A stretch of 64,000 nucleotides of DNA from assembly GCF_000503215.1 (NCBI RefSeq), contig NZ_AYTD01000017.1:434001-498000 (forward strand), read 5' to 3'. Numbering within the stretch: the stretch's first letter is position 1; each line of letters begins with the position of its first letter. This DNA comes from Pseudomonas canadensis (lineage in GTDB: Bacteria; Pseudomonadota; Gammaproteobacteria; Pseudomonadales; Pseudomonadaceae). The notes under the pieces are model-generated. The model was not told where the DNA came from and made no database searches. It saw only the letters and a list, made by a program, of their open reading frames with translations. Position numbers and translations under genes: made by a program. Shown here in pieces: positions 1 through 7,514 of this stretch.

Positions 1-2
1 CA

Positions 3-1166
3 CTGTCCGGTGAAGTGCGGGCAGTGAAAGGCGTGCTGCCGGCGGCCTTGGCGGCACGCAAGGCCGGACGCACCGTGATAGTGCCGCGAGCGAATGCCGA
101 GGAAGCTTGCCTGGCGTCGGGGTTGAAAGTGATCGCCGTGGATCATTTGCTGCAGGTGGTGGCGCACCTGAACGGACATCAGCCTATCGAGCCCTACAAA
201 TCCGACGGTTTGCTGTACCTGAACAAGCCTTACCCGGACTTGAGCGAAGTACAGGGCCAGCTCGCTGCCAAGCGCGCACTGCTGATTGCCGCGGCGGGGG
301 CGCATAACCTGCTGTTCAGCGGCCCGCCCGGCACCGGCAAGACATTGCTCGCCAGCCGGCTGCCGGGTTTGTTGCCACCGTTGAGTGAGCAGGAAGCGTT
401 GGAAGTGGCGGCGATTCAGTCGGTTGTCAGCCTGGCGCCCTTGAGCCACTGGCCCCACAGGCCGTTTCGCCAGCCGCACCATTCAGCGTCGGGCCCGGCG
501 TTGGTAGGGGGCGGGTCAAAGCCGCAACCGGGAGAAATCACCCTGGCCCATCACGGCGTGCTGTTTCTGGACGAGCTGCCAGAGTTCGACCGCAAAGTGT
601 TGGAGGTGCTGCGCGAGCCACTGGAATCAGGGCATATCGTAATTTCCCGTGCCCGCGACCGCGTGAGCTTCCCTGCCCGCTTCCAACTGGTCGCCGCCAT
701 GAACCCCTGCCCGTGCGGGTACATGGGCGAACCCAGCGGACGCTGCCGCTGCACGCCGGAGCAGATCCAGCGCTATCGCAACAAGCTCTCTGGGCCACTG
801 CTGGACCGCATCGACTTGCACCTCACTGTGGCGCGAGAAACCACCGCGTTGAATCCTACCCGGCAGGCGGGCGATAACACGGCCGAGGCCTCGGCACGGG
901 TCGCCCACGCCCGCGATCGCCAACAGCAACGCCAAGGCTGTGCGAATGCTTTCCTTGATCTGCCGGGGCTACGCAAGCACTGCAAGCTGGCGAAGGTCGA
1001 CGAATGCTGGCTGGAAAACGCCTGTGAACGGCTGACGCTTTCCCTGCGCGCAGCCCATCGGCTGCTCAAAGTGGCGCGTACCTTAGCCGACCTTGAGCAC
1101 GCTGATAGCATCACCCGGGCGCATCTGGCGGAAGCGTTGCAGTATCGGCCCGCGGCTGTTGGCTAG
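3..1166 (+). CDS. comM: ComM/YifB-family Mg-chelatase-like AAA+ ATPase (5' end cut by window)
   Basis: The reading frame is open from the first bases of the window, so the N-terminal part (the Lon-protease-like fold of this family) lies mostly outside. What is seen is the AAA+ module: Walker A GPPGTGKTLLA, Walker B VLFLDELPEF, a cysteine-rich loop with NPCPCGYMG and GRCRC, and the arginine-finger region LLDRIDLHL, ending in the C-terminal lid typical of Mg-chelatase-like proteins. Bacterial ComM is a hexameric helicase that promotes branch migration during natural transformation; in Pseudomonas the role is inferred. The stop codon overlaps by 4 bases the end of the convergent TetR gene. Confidence 0.93.
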   Translation: MSGEVRAVKGVLPAALAARKAGRTVIVPRANAEEACLASGLKVIAVDHLLQVVAHLNGHQPIEPYKSDGLLYLNKPYPDLSEVQGQLAAKRALLIAAAGAHNLLFSGPPGTGKTLLASRLPGLLPPLSEQEALEVAAIQSVVSLAPLSHWPHRPFRQPHHSASGPALVGGGSKPQPGEITLAHHGVLFLDELPEFDRKVLEVLREPLESGHIVISRARDRVSFPARFQLVAAMNPCPCGYMGEPSGRCRCTPEQIQRYRNKLSGPLLDRIDLHLTVARETTALNPTRQAGDNTAEASARVAHARDRQQQRQGCANAFLDLPGLRKHCKLAKVDECWLENACERLTLSLRAAHRLLKVARTLADLEHADSITRAHLAEALQYRPAAVG

Positions 1167-1747
1167 GGTGACTCTGGGAAGTCGAGCAGCGACCGCGCCA
1201 CTTCCATCACTTCATCCAAGGCCGCCTCGGCCGATTCCGTGGAGGGTTTGAGCATCAAGTCGTCGGCGTAGCCCATCGCCACGGCAAAGATCTGGCGGGC
1301 GGCGCGTTGTGGCGAGTCACAACGCAGGACATTGGCAGCGACACCTCGCTCGATCACTTCGGCGAGCATACCTTGCCATTGAGCATTGATTACCAGGTAA
1401 GCCTGGGCCATTTGCGGGTCTTGCATCGCTTCGTCCCAGGCATCCAGCCACAGCGCCCAGCCTGCATCCGCGGTGCTCGGAAGGCAGTCACGCAGAAAAC
1501 CCACGAAGGCTTCCAGAGGTGGTGCTTCTGCCAGAGGCGCCCGCACTTCGTCCAACTGTTCGTTGGCAAACCGCACAAAGGCTTCGCGGCGCAGCTCCTT
1601 CCAATCACTGAAGTAGTGATAAACGTGGCTACGGGACAACCCGGCATGTTCGGCCAGGTCGCGGGTGGACACATCGGCAAACCCCTTGCTGCGAAACAGC
1701 TCCAGGGCGGCGGCGATGATCTGGTCTTTGCGGTCGATACGCGACAT
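1163..1747 (-). CDS. TetR/AcrR-family transcriptional repressor
   Basis: Protein of 194 residues. The N-terminal TetR helix-turn-helix is clear (about residues 10-50, with VSTRDLAEHAGLSRSHVYHY), followed by a ligand-binding, all-helical C-terminal region of the TetR_C type. I start it at the ATG at 1747, which has GAAAGGAAT just upstream, rather than at an ATG 18 bases earlier that would begin in the binding site. It is divergent from the six-helix membrane protein at 1859, and the space between them carries two TTGAGC-N4-GCTCAA palindromes, the likely operators. It therefore probably represses itself and that membrane protein. The ligand is unknown. Confidence 0.9.
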   Translation of the reverse strand: MSRIDRKDQIIAAALELFRSKGFADVSTRDLAEHAGLSRSHVYHYFSDWKELRREAFVRFANEQLDEVRAPLAEAPPLEAFVGFLRDCLPSTADAGWALWLDAWDEAMQDPQMAQAYLVINAQWQGMLAEVIERGVAANVLRCDSPQRAARQIFAVAMGYADDLMLKPSTESAEAALDEVMEVARSLLDFPESP

Positions 1748-1789
1748 GGCAATTCCTTTCGGCACCGGCAGATAGGCGGCGCTTGCTTT

Positions 1790-1805
1790 TTGAGCGATCG
1801 CTCAA
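1790..1805. promoter_or_regulatory. TetR-type operator, site 1
   Basis: TTGAGCGATCGCTCAA is a perfect 16-base palindrome in the divergent spacer between the TetR gene and the six-helix membrane protein. It has the same half-sites as the second palindrome at 1812-1827. Binding by the neighbouring TetR protein is inferred from position and symmetry. Confidence 0.82.
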
Positions 1806-1811
1806 GGATAC

Positions 1812-1827
1812 TTGAGCAGTCGCTCAA
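1812..1827. promoter_or_regulatory. TetR-type operator, site 2
   Basis: TTGAGCAGTCGCTCAA repeats the TTGAGC-N4-GCTCAA pattern of site 1, differing only in the four central bases. The two centres are 22 bp apart, about two helical turns, so two dimers could sit on the same face of the DNA. Confidence 0.82.
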
Positions 1828-1858
1828 TAATAGCGTCTATCATCCCCTTGGTGCACCC

Positions 1859-2773
1859 ATGACATCCGTCACTCCTCAAATCCTGATCGAAGAAAGCAAG
1901 AAAATCGGCCAGCAATCCGCCGGCCAGACCCTCAAGGCGATCGCCAAAGCCTATCCCGGCAAGCTGTTCGGCACGCTGTCATTGGTTGCACTGGAAAATG
2001 CCCTGCTGCTGGCATACCCGTTGTTTGCCGGGTTTGCGGTGGATGCAATCATCCGTGGCGATGCCAGCAACGCTCTGTTCTATGCCGCCGTGGTCCTGGC
2101 GTTCTGGGTCGTCGGTGCGGCACGCCGGGCGCTGGACACCCGAACCTTCACCCGGATCTACGCCGACCTGGCGGTGCCGGTGATCCTGAACCAGCGCCTG
2201 CAGAACCACAGCACCTCCAAGTCAGCGGCACGGGTGGTGCTCGCACGGGAATTCGTCGACTTCTTTGAGAAACACGTGCCGATCATCGCCACGGCGCTGG
2301 TATCGATTATTGGCGCGGCGGTGATGCTGATCGTGATCGAGCCCTGGGTCGGCCTTGCGTGCTTGGGCGCACTGGTGCTGTGCATCACGCTGTTGCCGCG
2401 CTTTGCCCAACGTAACCAAGAGCTGCATGAGCGCCTGAACAACCGCTTGGAAAAGGAAATCGACCTGGTGGAAAAAGTCGGTGCGCCGACCTTGCGCCGC
2501 CACTACCAGGTGCTGTCGCGCCTGCGGATCTGGCTGTCAGACCGCGAGGCCGCTGCGTACCTGTTTCTCGGTACGCTGGCCGCCTTGCTCTTTGTGGTCG
2601 CCATCAGCCAACTGGCCTTGTCCCCCGCCGTCAAGGCCGGCCACGTGTACGCGGTCATGACTTACCTGTGGACCTTCGTCACCAGCATGGACGAAGCCCC
2701 AGGCATGGTCGACCAACTGGCGCGCCTCAAGGACATCGGCAAGCGCGTGGACCCAGGGCTGGGCGACCGCTAG
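1859..2773 (+). CDS. ABC-type six-transmembrane domain protein without an ATPase domain
   Basis: Protein of 304 residues with about six hydrophobic segments (roughly 36-60, 72-89, 141-161, 163-181, 233-251 and 263-277) and long helical loops resembling the membrane half of an ABC exporter. The Walker A, signature and Walker B motifs of an ABC ATPase are all missing, and no ATPase gene is adjacent. This matches the ABC six-TM-like family, whose function is not established as far as I know. I start at the ATG at 1859, just after the two operators. It is divergent from a TetR regulator, the usual layout of an inducible transport or tolerance gene, but the substrate is unknown. The stop lies 3 bases from that of the convergent chemoreceptor. 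Confidence 0.82.
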   Translation: MTSVTPQILIEESKKIGQQSAGQTLKAIAKAYPGKLFGTLSLVALENALLLAYPLFAGFAVDAIIRGDASNALFYAAVVLAFWVVGAARRALDTRTFTRIYADLAVPVILNQRLQNHSTSKSAARVVLAREFVDFFEKHVPIIATALVSIIGAAVMLIVIEPWVGLACLGALVLCITLLPRFAQRNQELHERLNNRLEKEIDLVEKVGAPTLRRHYQVLSRLRIWLSDREAAAYLFLGTLAALLFVVAISQLALSPAVKAGHVYAVMTYLWTFVTSMDEAPGMVDQLARLKDIGKRVDPGLGDR

Positions 2774-2776
2774 GTC

Positions 2777-4753
2777 TCAACGAAACCGATCCACCTCATG
2801 CCGCAAGCCTGCCGCCAGGGTCTCCAGTTCCTTGGCGGTGATCGCCAGGTTCGACACCACTTCGCGCTGCTCGCTGTTGGCCAGCGCGATGCTCTGCAGG
2901 TTGCTGCTGAGCAAGGTTGCGGTGCTGCTCTGCTCTTGGGTGGCGGTGGTGATCGCCGCGAACTGCTGACCGGCCGAGCGGCTTTGCTCGTCGATGCGCG
3001 CCAGGGCCGACGCCACGTCGGCGTTACGCGAAAGGCCTTCCTGCATCAACATATTGCCGCGCTCCATGGTGCTGATGGCGTTGCCGGTTTCCTGCTGGAT
3101 GCTCTGGATCATCCCGGAGATCTCGTCGGTGGCCTCGCGGGTACGCGACGCCAGGTTGCGTACCTCATCGGCGACCACGGCAAAGCCTCGGCCTTGCTCA
3201 CCCGCGCGTGCGGCTTCGATGGCGGCGTTGAGTGCCAGCAGGTTGGTTTGTTCAGCAATCGAGGTGATCACACCGACGATCCCGCCGATTTCCTGGGAGC
3301 GCTGGCCGAGAGTGTTGATCACCGTGGCAGTGCTGTTCAGGGCGGTGGCGATGTGTTCCAGGGACGACGAAGCCTCTTGCATCGAGTTGCGCCCGATACG
3401 GGTTTGCTGGGCGTTTTCCTGGGCCAGCCGTTCGGTGCTGCCCATATTGTCGGCGATGTTCAGCGAGGTGGCGCTGAACTCTTCTACCGCGCCGGCCATG
3501 CTGGTGATCTCGCCGGACTGCTGCTCCATGCCTTCATACGCACCACCGGACAACCCGGACAACGCCTGGGCGCGGCTGTTGACCTCTTCGGCCGCCTTGC
3601 GGATATGCGAGACCATGGTCGACAGCGCTTCACCCATCTGGTTGAAGCTGCGCGCCAGTTGGCCGATTTCGTCATGGCTGGACACATTCAGGCGTGCGCT
3701 CAAGTCACCCGCACCCAAGGCTTCGGCCTGGCGCACCAGGTCGCCCAACGGCGCTAATTTGCTACGCAGCAGCCAAACCGTTGCGCCGACCGCCAGCAAC
3801 ATGGCCAGGACGCTACCGATCACCAGGCGGATGCCGACGTCCCACGTCACCGAGCGAATCTCAGCCTTGGGCATGCTCGCGACGACTGCCCATGGCCCGC
3901 CTTCGAAGGGCACCGAGACGCTGTAGAAATCTTCGTTCTTGTCCGCCCAGAAGCGGCCCGAACCCGGCGCCTTGGCCAGGTCCAGCATCACCGGGATCGC
4001 TTGGTCCAGCGCCTGCACACCAGCCGGCGGCACCAGCCAGCGCTTCTGCTCGTCCAGCAACGCCAGGGAGCCGGTCTGGCCGATACGGAAGCGCTTGAGG
4101 TTCTCGAACTGGGCATTCTGCGCATCGGTGTAGTCAAACCCGATGAACAACACGGCGATGACCTGGCCGCTGCTGTCACGCACCGGGCTGTACTGGGTCA
4201 TGTAGGAGCGGTCGAACAACACCGCACGGCCGATGTAGGTCTGGCCGCCGAGCACGCGCTGATAGGCTGGCCCCTGACGATCCAGCACCGTACCGATGGC
4301 ACGGTTGCCGTCCTGCTTGGTCAAGGAGGTGCTGATACGGATGAAGTCTTCGCCGCTGCGCACAAACACCGTGGCCACGCCGCCGGACATCTGCTTGAAC
4401 TCATCCACTTCATCGAAGTTGTTGTTCAGCACTTCACTGCCCAGGTACAGGCTAGGGGTTTGTACCCCAGCCACAGTCACCGGCTGGTCTGCATGCACAC
4501 TCAAGCCCGCGCCGAAGCGCTTTTCAAACAGCCCGCTCAAACGCTGGGTACTTTCGCGCAAGGTGCTGTGGAAGGTATTGAGTTGGTCGGCGAGCAAGCG
4601 CGCCTCACTGGCCAGGTGTTCCTCGCGGGTCGCGAGGTTGGCGGAGTCGAGAGAACGCAAGGCAAACACCGTACTGCCGCTGATGACGACAGCCAGAATC
4701 ACCGCTAACGCGAGGCCTAACTGGGAGGCAATCCGAGCACGAGGTTGAGACAT
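2777..4753 (-). CDS. Methyl-accepting chemotaxis protein with periplasmic Cache-type sensor
   Basis: Inner-membrane chemoreceptor of 658 residues. It has a first membrane helix at about 10-32, a periplasmic ligand-binding region of about 270 residues of Cache type (including GDLSV-like turns and the FDRSYMTQYSPVRD stretch), a second membrane helix near 307-328, a HAMP domain to about 382, and the cytoplasmic signalling coiled coil. The highly conserved hairpin tip EQTNLLALNAAIEAARAGE lies at about residues 501-519, where CheA and CheW bind. AGGAG sits just before the ATG. There is no C-terminal NWETF-type pentapeptide, so methylation would rely on other receptors or direct CheR contact. The ligand cannot be read from sequence. 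Confidence 0.93.
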   Translation of the reverse strand: MSQPRARIASQLGLALAVILAVVISGSTVFALRSLDSANLATREEHLASEARLLADQLNTFHSTLRESTQRLSGLFEKRFGAGLSVHADQPVTVAGVQTPSLYLGSEVLNNNFDEVDEFKQMSGGVATVFVRSGEDFIRISTSLTKQDGNRAIGTVLDRQGPAYQRVLGGQTYIGRAVLFDRSYMTQYSPVRDSSGQVIAVLFIGFDYTDAQNAQFENLKRFRIGQTGSLALLDEQKRWLVPPAGVQALDQAIPVMLDLAKAPGSGRFWADKNEDFYSVSVPFEGGPWAVVASMPKAEIRSVTWDVGIRLVIGSVLAMLLAVGATVWLLRSKLAPLGDLVRQAEALGAGDLSARLNVSSHDEIGQLARSFNQMGEALSTMVSHIRKAAEEVNSRAQALSGLSGGAYEGMEQQSGEITSMAGAVEEFSATSLNIADNMGSTERLAQENAQQTRIGRNSMQEASSSLEHIATALNSTATVINTLGQRSQEIGGIVGVITSIAEQTNLLALNAAIEAARAGEQGRGFAVVADEVRNLASRTREATDEISGMIQSIQQETGNAISTMERGNMLMQEGLSRNADVASALARIDEQSRSAGQQFAAITTATQEQSSTATLLSSNLQSIALANSEQREVVSNLAITAKELETLAAGLRHEVDRFR

Positions 4754-4930
4754 GACAGCTCCTGGCCGAGGCCAGGATCATCCTGATCTCATAGCGCTGC
4801 TCGGCAAATTATCTAGTGGGTAGCGTTGGTGCACGATGGTTCCAACACACCTACTTCGGCGGGCCGAGGCAATACTTGAGCGAATCACAGGGGTATCGCG
4901 CAAACGATTGCAAGAATGGTCTGCGAGCAC

Positions 4931-5851
4931 TCAATCGAGGCGTTCGACTGGCGGCAGTTCCATCGCCTTGACCTCGGCCTGCAGAAACTCCGCCAAACGC
5001 CTCAATCGCTCGCCGCCGGGGCGGGTTTTCGGCCACACCAGGTAATAATTTTCGCCACTGGCGACCGCCGTCGGCCAGGGCAGGCTCAGCCGCCCCTGGG
5101 CCACATCTTCGGCCACCATCAGCAAGTCTCCCATGGAGACGCCGTAACCTCGCGCGGCGGCGATCATGCCCAGTTCGAGGGTGTCGAACACCTGTCCGCC
5201 CTTGAGCGACACCTGGGATGACAAGCCCATGCGCTCCAGCCAGTTGCGCCAATCGCGACGGTCAGGCGTGGGGTGCAGCAGTTCGGCGGTGGCCAGGCGC
5301 GCCGCATCCCAGGGCCCATCCTCCAGCAGATTTGGCGCACCTACGGGGATCAGCAATTCCGGAAATAGATAACTGGCCTCCCAATCCGCCGGAAAATGCC
5401 CGTAGCTCAGCAGCACCGCACAGTCGAACGGCTCCTGGTTGAAATCCACCTCGTCCACACTCATCCAGGCGCTGGTCAGTTGCACTTCGTTGCCTGGCTG
5501 CAATGCCCGGAAACGGCTGAGCCGCGCCAACAGCCAACGCATGGTCAGGGTGGACGGCGCCTTCATGCGCAGGATGTCGTCTTCGGCATTCAAGGTATGG
5601 CAGGCCCGCTCCAGCGCGGCGAAACCTTCGCGCACGCCGGGCAATAGCAGGCGCGCCGCTTCGGTGAGCTGCAAGGTGCGGCCACTGCGCTGGAACAGGC
5701 GGCAGGCGAAGTGCTCTTCCAACGTGCGGATATGTCGGCTCACCGCACTTTGCGTGATCGACAACTCCTCCGCCGCGCGGGTGAAGGAGTTGTGCCGGGA
5801 AGCGGCCTCAAAAGCCCGCAAAGCGTAAAGAGGAGGAAGACGACGGGACAT
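4931..5851 (-). CDS. LysR-family transcriptional regulator (GcvA-like)
   Basis: Protein of 306 residues starting MSRRLPPLYALRAFEAA, the GcvA-type LysR N-terminus. The winged helix-turn-helix covers about residues 1-65 (FTRAAEELSITQSAVSRHIR), followed by a periplasmic-binding-protein-like effector domain. I chose the ATG at 5851 because it begins at the conserved family N-terminus; an in-frame start 96 bases upstream would add a non-conserved tail. It is divergent from the MATE pump, with about 160 bp between them, so the pump is a plausible target. The same LysR-MATE pair occurs at this place in PAO1 (from memory). Effector unknown. Confidence 0.9.
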   Translation of the reverse strand: MSRRLPPLYALRAFEAASRHNSFTRAAEELSITQSAVSRHIRTLEEHFACRLFQRSGRTLQLTEAARLLLPGVREGFAALERACHTLNAEDDILRMKAPSTLTMRWLLARLSRFRALQPGNEVQLTSAWMSVDEVDFNQEPFDCAVLLSYGHFPADWEASYLFPELLIPVGAPNLLEDGPWDAARLATAELLHPTPDRRDWRNWLERMGLSSQVSLKGGQVFDTLELGMIAAARGYGVSMGDLLMVAEDVAQGRLSLPWPTAVASGENYYLVWPKTRPGGERLRRLAEFLQAEVKAMELPPVERLD

Positions 5852-6009
5852 AGGGAAGGCTCCGACAGCGCAATGCGCAAACCCTACCAGAATCGAACAG
5901 GTATGAGTTTTAATCATGTGAACGATCGCATTTATCCCTTTGTGCAATGAGCTGAGAGCGCCGAGAATCAGCCCTTCCCCAATCCTCCGATTTCTCGAGT
6001 GTGATGATC

Positions 6010-7401
6010 ATGCAACATCCGGCACGTACCGAACTCTGGGCCATTCTGCGGTTGTCAGGGCCGTTGATTGCCTCACAGTTGGCGCACATGCTGATGGTGC
6101 TGACCGACACCCTGATGATGGCGCGCCTGAGCCCCGAAGCCCTGGCCGGTGGAGGCCTGGGCGCAGCGAGCTATTCGTTCGTGTCGATTTTCTGCATCGG
6201 CGTGATTGCCGCCGTGGGCACGCTTGTCGCTATCCGTCACGGCGCCGGTGATATCGAAGGGGCTACCCGCCTTACCCAGGCCGGACTGTGGCTCGCCTGG
6301 CTGATGGCCTTGGCGGCTGGCTTGCTGCTGTGGAACCTCAAGCCGCTGCTGCTGATATTCGGCCAGACGGAAACCAACGTGCAGTCGGCCGGGCAATTCC
6401 TGACGATCCTGCCGTTCGCGCTGCCCGGCTACTTGAGCTTCATGGCCTTGCGCGGCTTTACCAGCGCCATCGGCAAAGCCACTCCGGTGATGATCATCAG
6501 CCTCGGCGGCACAGTACTGAATTATCTGCTCAACCACGCACTGATCGAGGGCATGTTCGGACTGCCCAAACTCGGCCTGATGGGCATCGGCTTGGTCACC
6601 GCCATCGTCGCGAACGGCATGGCACTGGCGCTGATGTGGTACATCCGCAGCAACCGCGCCTATGCCGCCTACCCACTGGCCCCCGGCCTGATGCGCCTCA
6701 ATACCCAGTACCTGCGCGAGTTGTGGCGCCTGGGCCTGCCGATTGGCGGCACCTATGCGGTGGAGGTCGGGTTGTTTGCCTTTGCGGCGCTGTGCATGGG
6801 CACCATGGGTAGCACGCAGTTGGCGGCGCACCAGATCGCGCTGCAGATTGTGTCGGTGGCGTTTATGGTGCCGGCGGGGATGTCTTACGCGGTGACCATG
6901 CGCATCGGCCAGCATTACGGCGCCGGGCAGTTGCTGCAGGCACGCCTGGCCGGGCGTGTCGGCATAGGATTTGGCGCAGCAGTGATGTTGGGATTTGCCG
7001 CCATGCTGTGGCTTTATTCCGACCCGTTGATCGGCCTGCTCATCGACCATAACGACCCGGCGTTCCACGACGTGATCGTCCTGGCCGTCAGCCTGCTGGC
7101 CGTGGCGGCGTGGTTCGAACTGTTCGACGGCGTGCAAACCATCGCCATGGGCTGCATTCGCGGACTCAAGGACGCCAAGACCACCTTCCTGATCGGAGCG
7201 GGCTGCTATTGGCTGATTGGGGCACCGTCGGCCTGGCTGATGGCCTTCACCCTGGGCTGGGGGCCGACCGGCGTATGGTGGGGCTTGGCCCTGGGCCTGG
7301 CGTGCGCGGCAGTCAGCCTGACCTGGGCGTTTGAAGCGAAGATGAAGCGCATGATTCGGCAGGAGCCGGAACCTCACCAGGCACTCCACACCGCGCATTA
7401 A
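6010..7401 (+). CDS. MATE-family multidrug efflux protein (NorM-like)
   Basis: Protein of about 463 residues with twelve predicted membrane helices arranged as two repeats of six, typical of the Na+- or H+-driven MATE exporters (compare LAHMLMVLTDTLMMARLSP near the start with the FELFDGVQTIAMGCIRGLKD stretch in the second half). Family members expel cationic drugs and dyes. I start at the ATG at 6010 (MQHPARTELW); ATG at 6004 and GTG at 6001 are in frame and cannot be excluded, as the ribosome-binding site is weak. It is divergent from the LysR gene and ends 1 base before a REP pair. Confidence 0.9.
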   Translation: MQHPARTELWAILRLSGPLIASQLAHMLMVLTDTLMMARLSPEALAGGGLGAASYSFVSIFCIGVIAAVGTLVAIRHGAGDIEGATRLTQAGLWLAWLMALAAGLLLWNLKPLLLIFGQTETNVQSAGQFLTILPFALPGYLSFMALRGFTSAIGKATPVMIISLGGTVLNYLLNHALIEGMFGLPKLGLMGIGLVTAIVANGMALALMWYIRSNRAYAAYPLAPGLMRLNTQYLRELWRLGLPIGGTYAVEVGLFAFAALCMGTMGSTQLAAHQIALQIVSVAFMVPAGMSYAVTMRIGQHYGAGQLLQARLAGRVGIGFGAAVMLGFAAMLWLYSDPLIGLLIDHNDPAFHDVIVLAVSLLAVAAWFELFDGVQTIAMGCIRGLKDAKTTFLIGAGCYWLIGAPSAWLMAFTLGWGPTGVWWGLALGLACAAVSLTWAFEAKMKRMIRQEPEPHQALHTAH

Positions 7402-7402
7402 C

Positions 7403-7493
7403 CTGTAGGAGCCGGCTTGCCGGCGATGGCGGCGTGTCAGTCAGAACATCTGATACTGATACACCGCTATCGCCGGCAAGCCGGCTCCTACAG
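7403..7493. repeat. REPIN: inverted pair of REP palindromes (GTAGGAGCCGGCTTGCC type)
   Basis: CTGTAGGAGCCGGCTTGCCG at the left is matched by its inverse CGGCAAGCCGGCTCCTACAG at the right, enclosing a short variable core. This is the standard Pseudomonas REP doublet, forming one long hairpin. It lies between the convergent MATE and ProE-like genes. Confidence 0.93.
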
Positions 7494-7514
7494 TTGACTG
7501 GGTTCGCAACCCGT

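Noticed and set aside
6073..7398. A 441-codon open frame antisense to the MATE gene
   Set aside because: Same shadow effect; the MATE protein on the other strand is full length with clear motifs.
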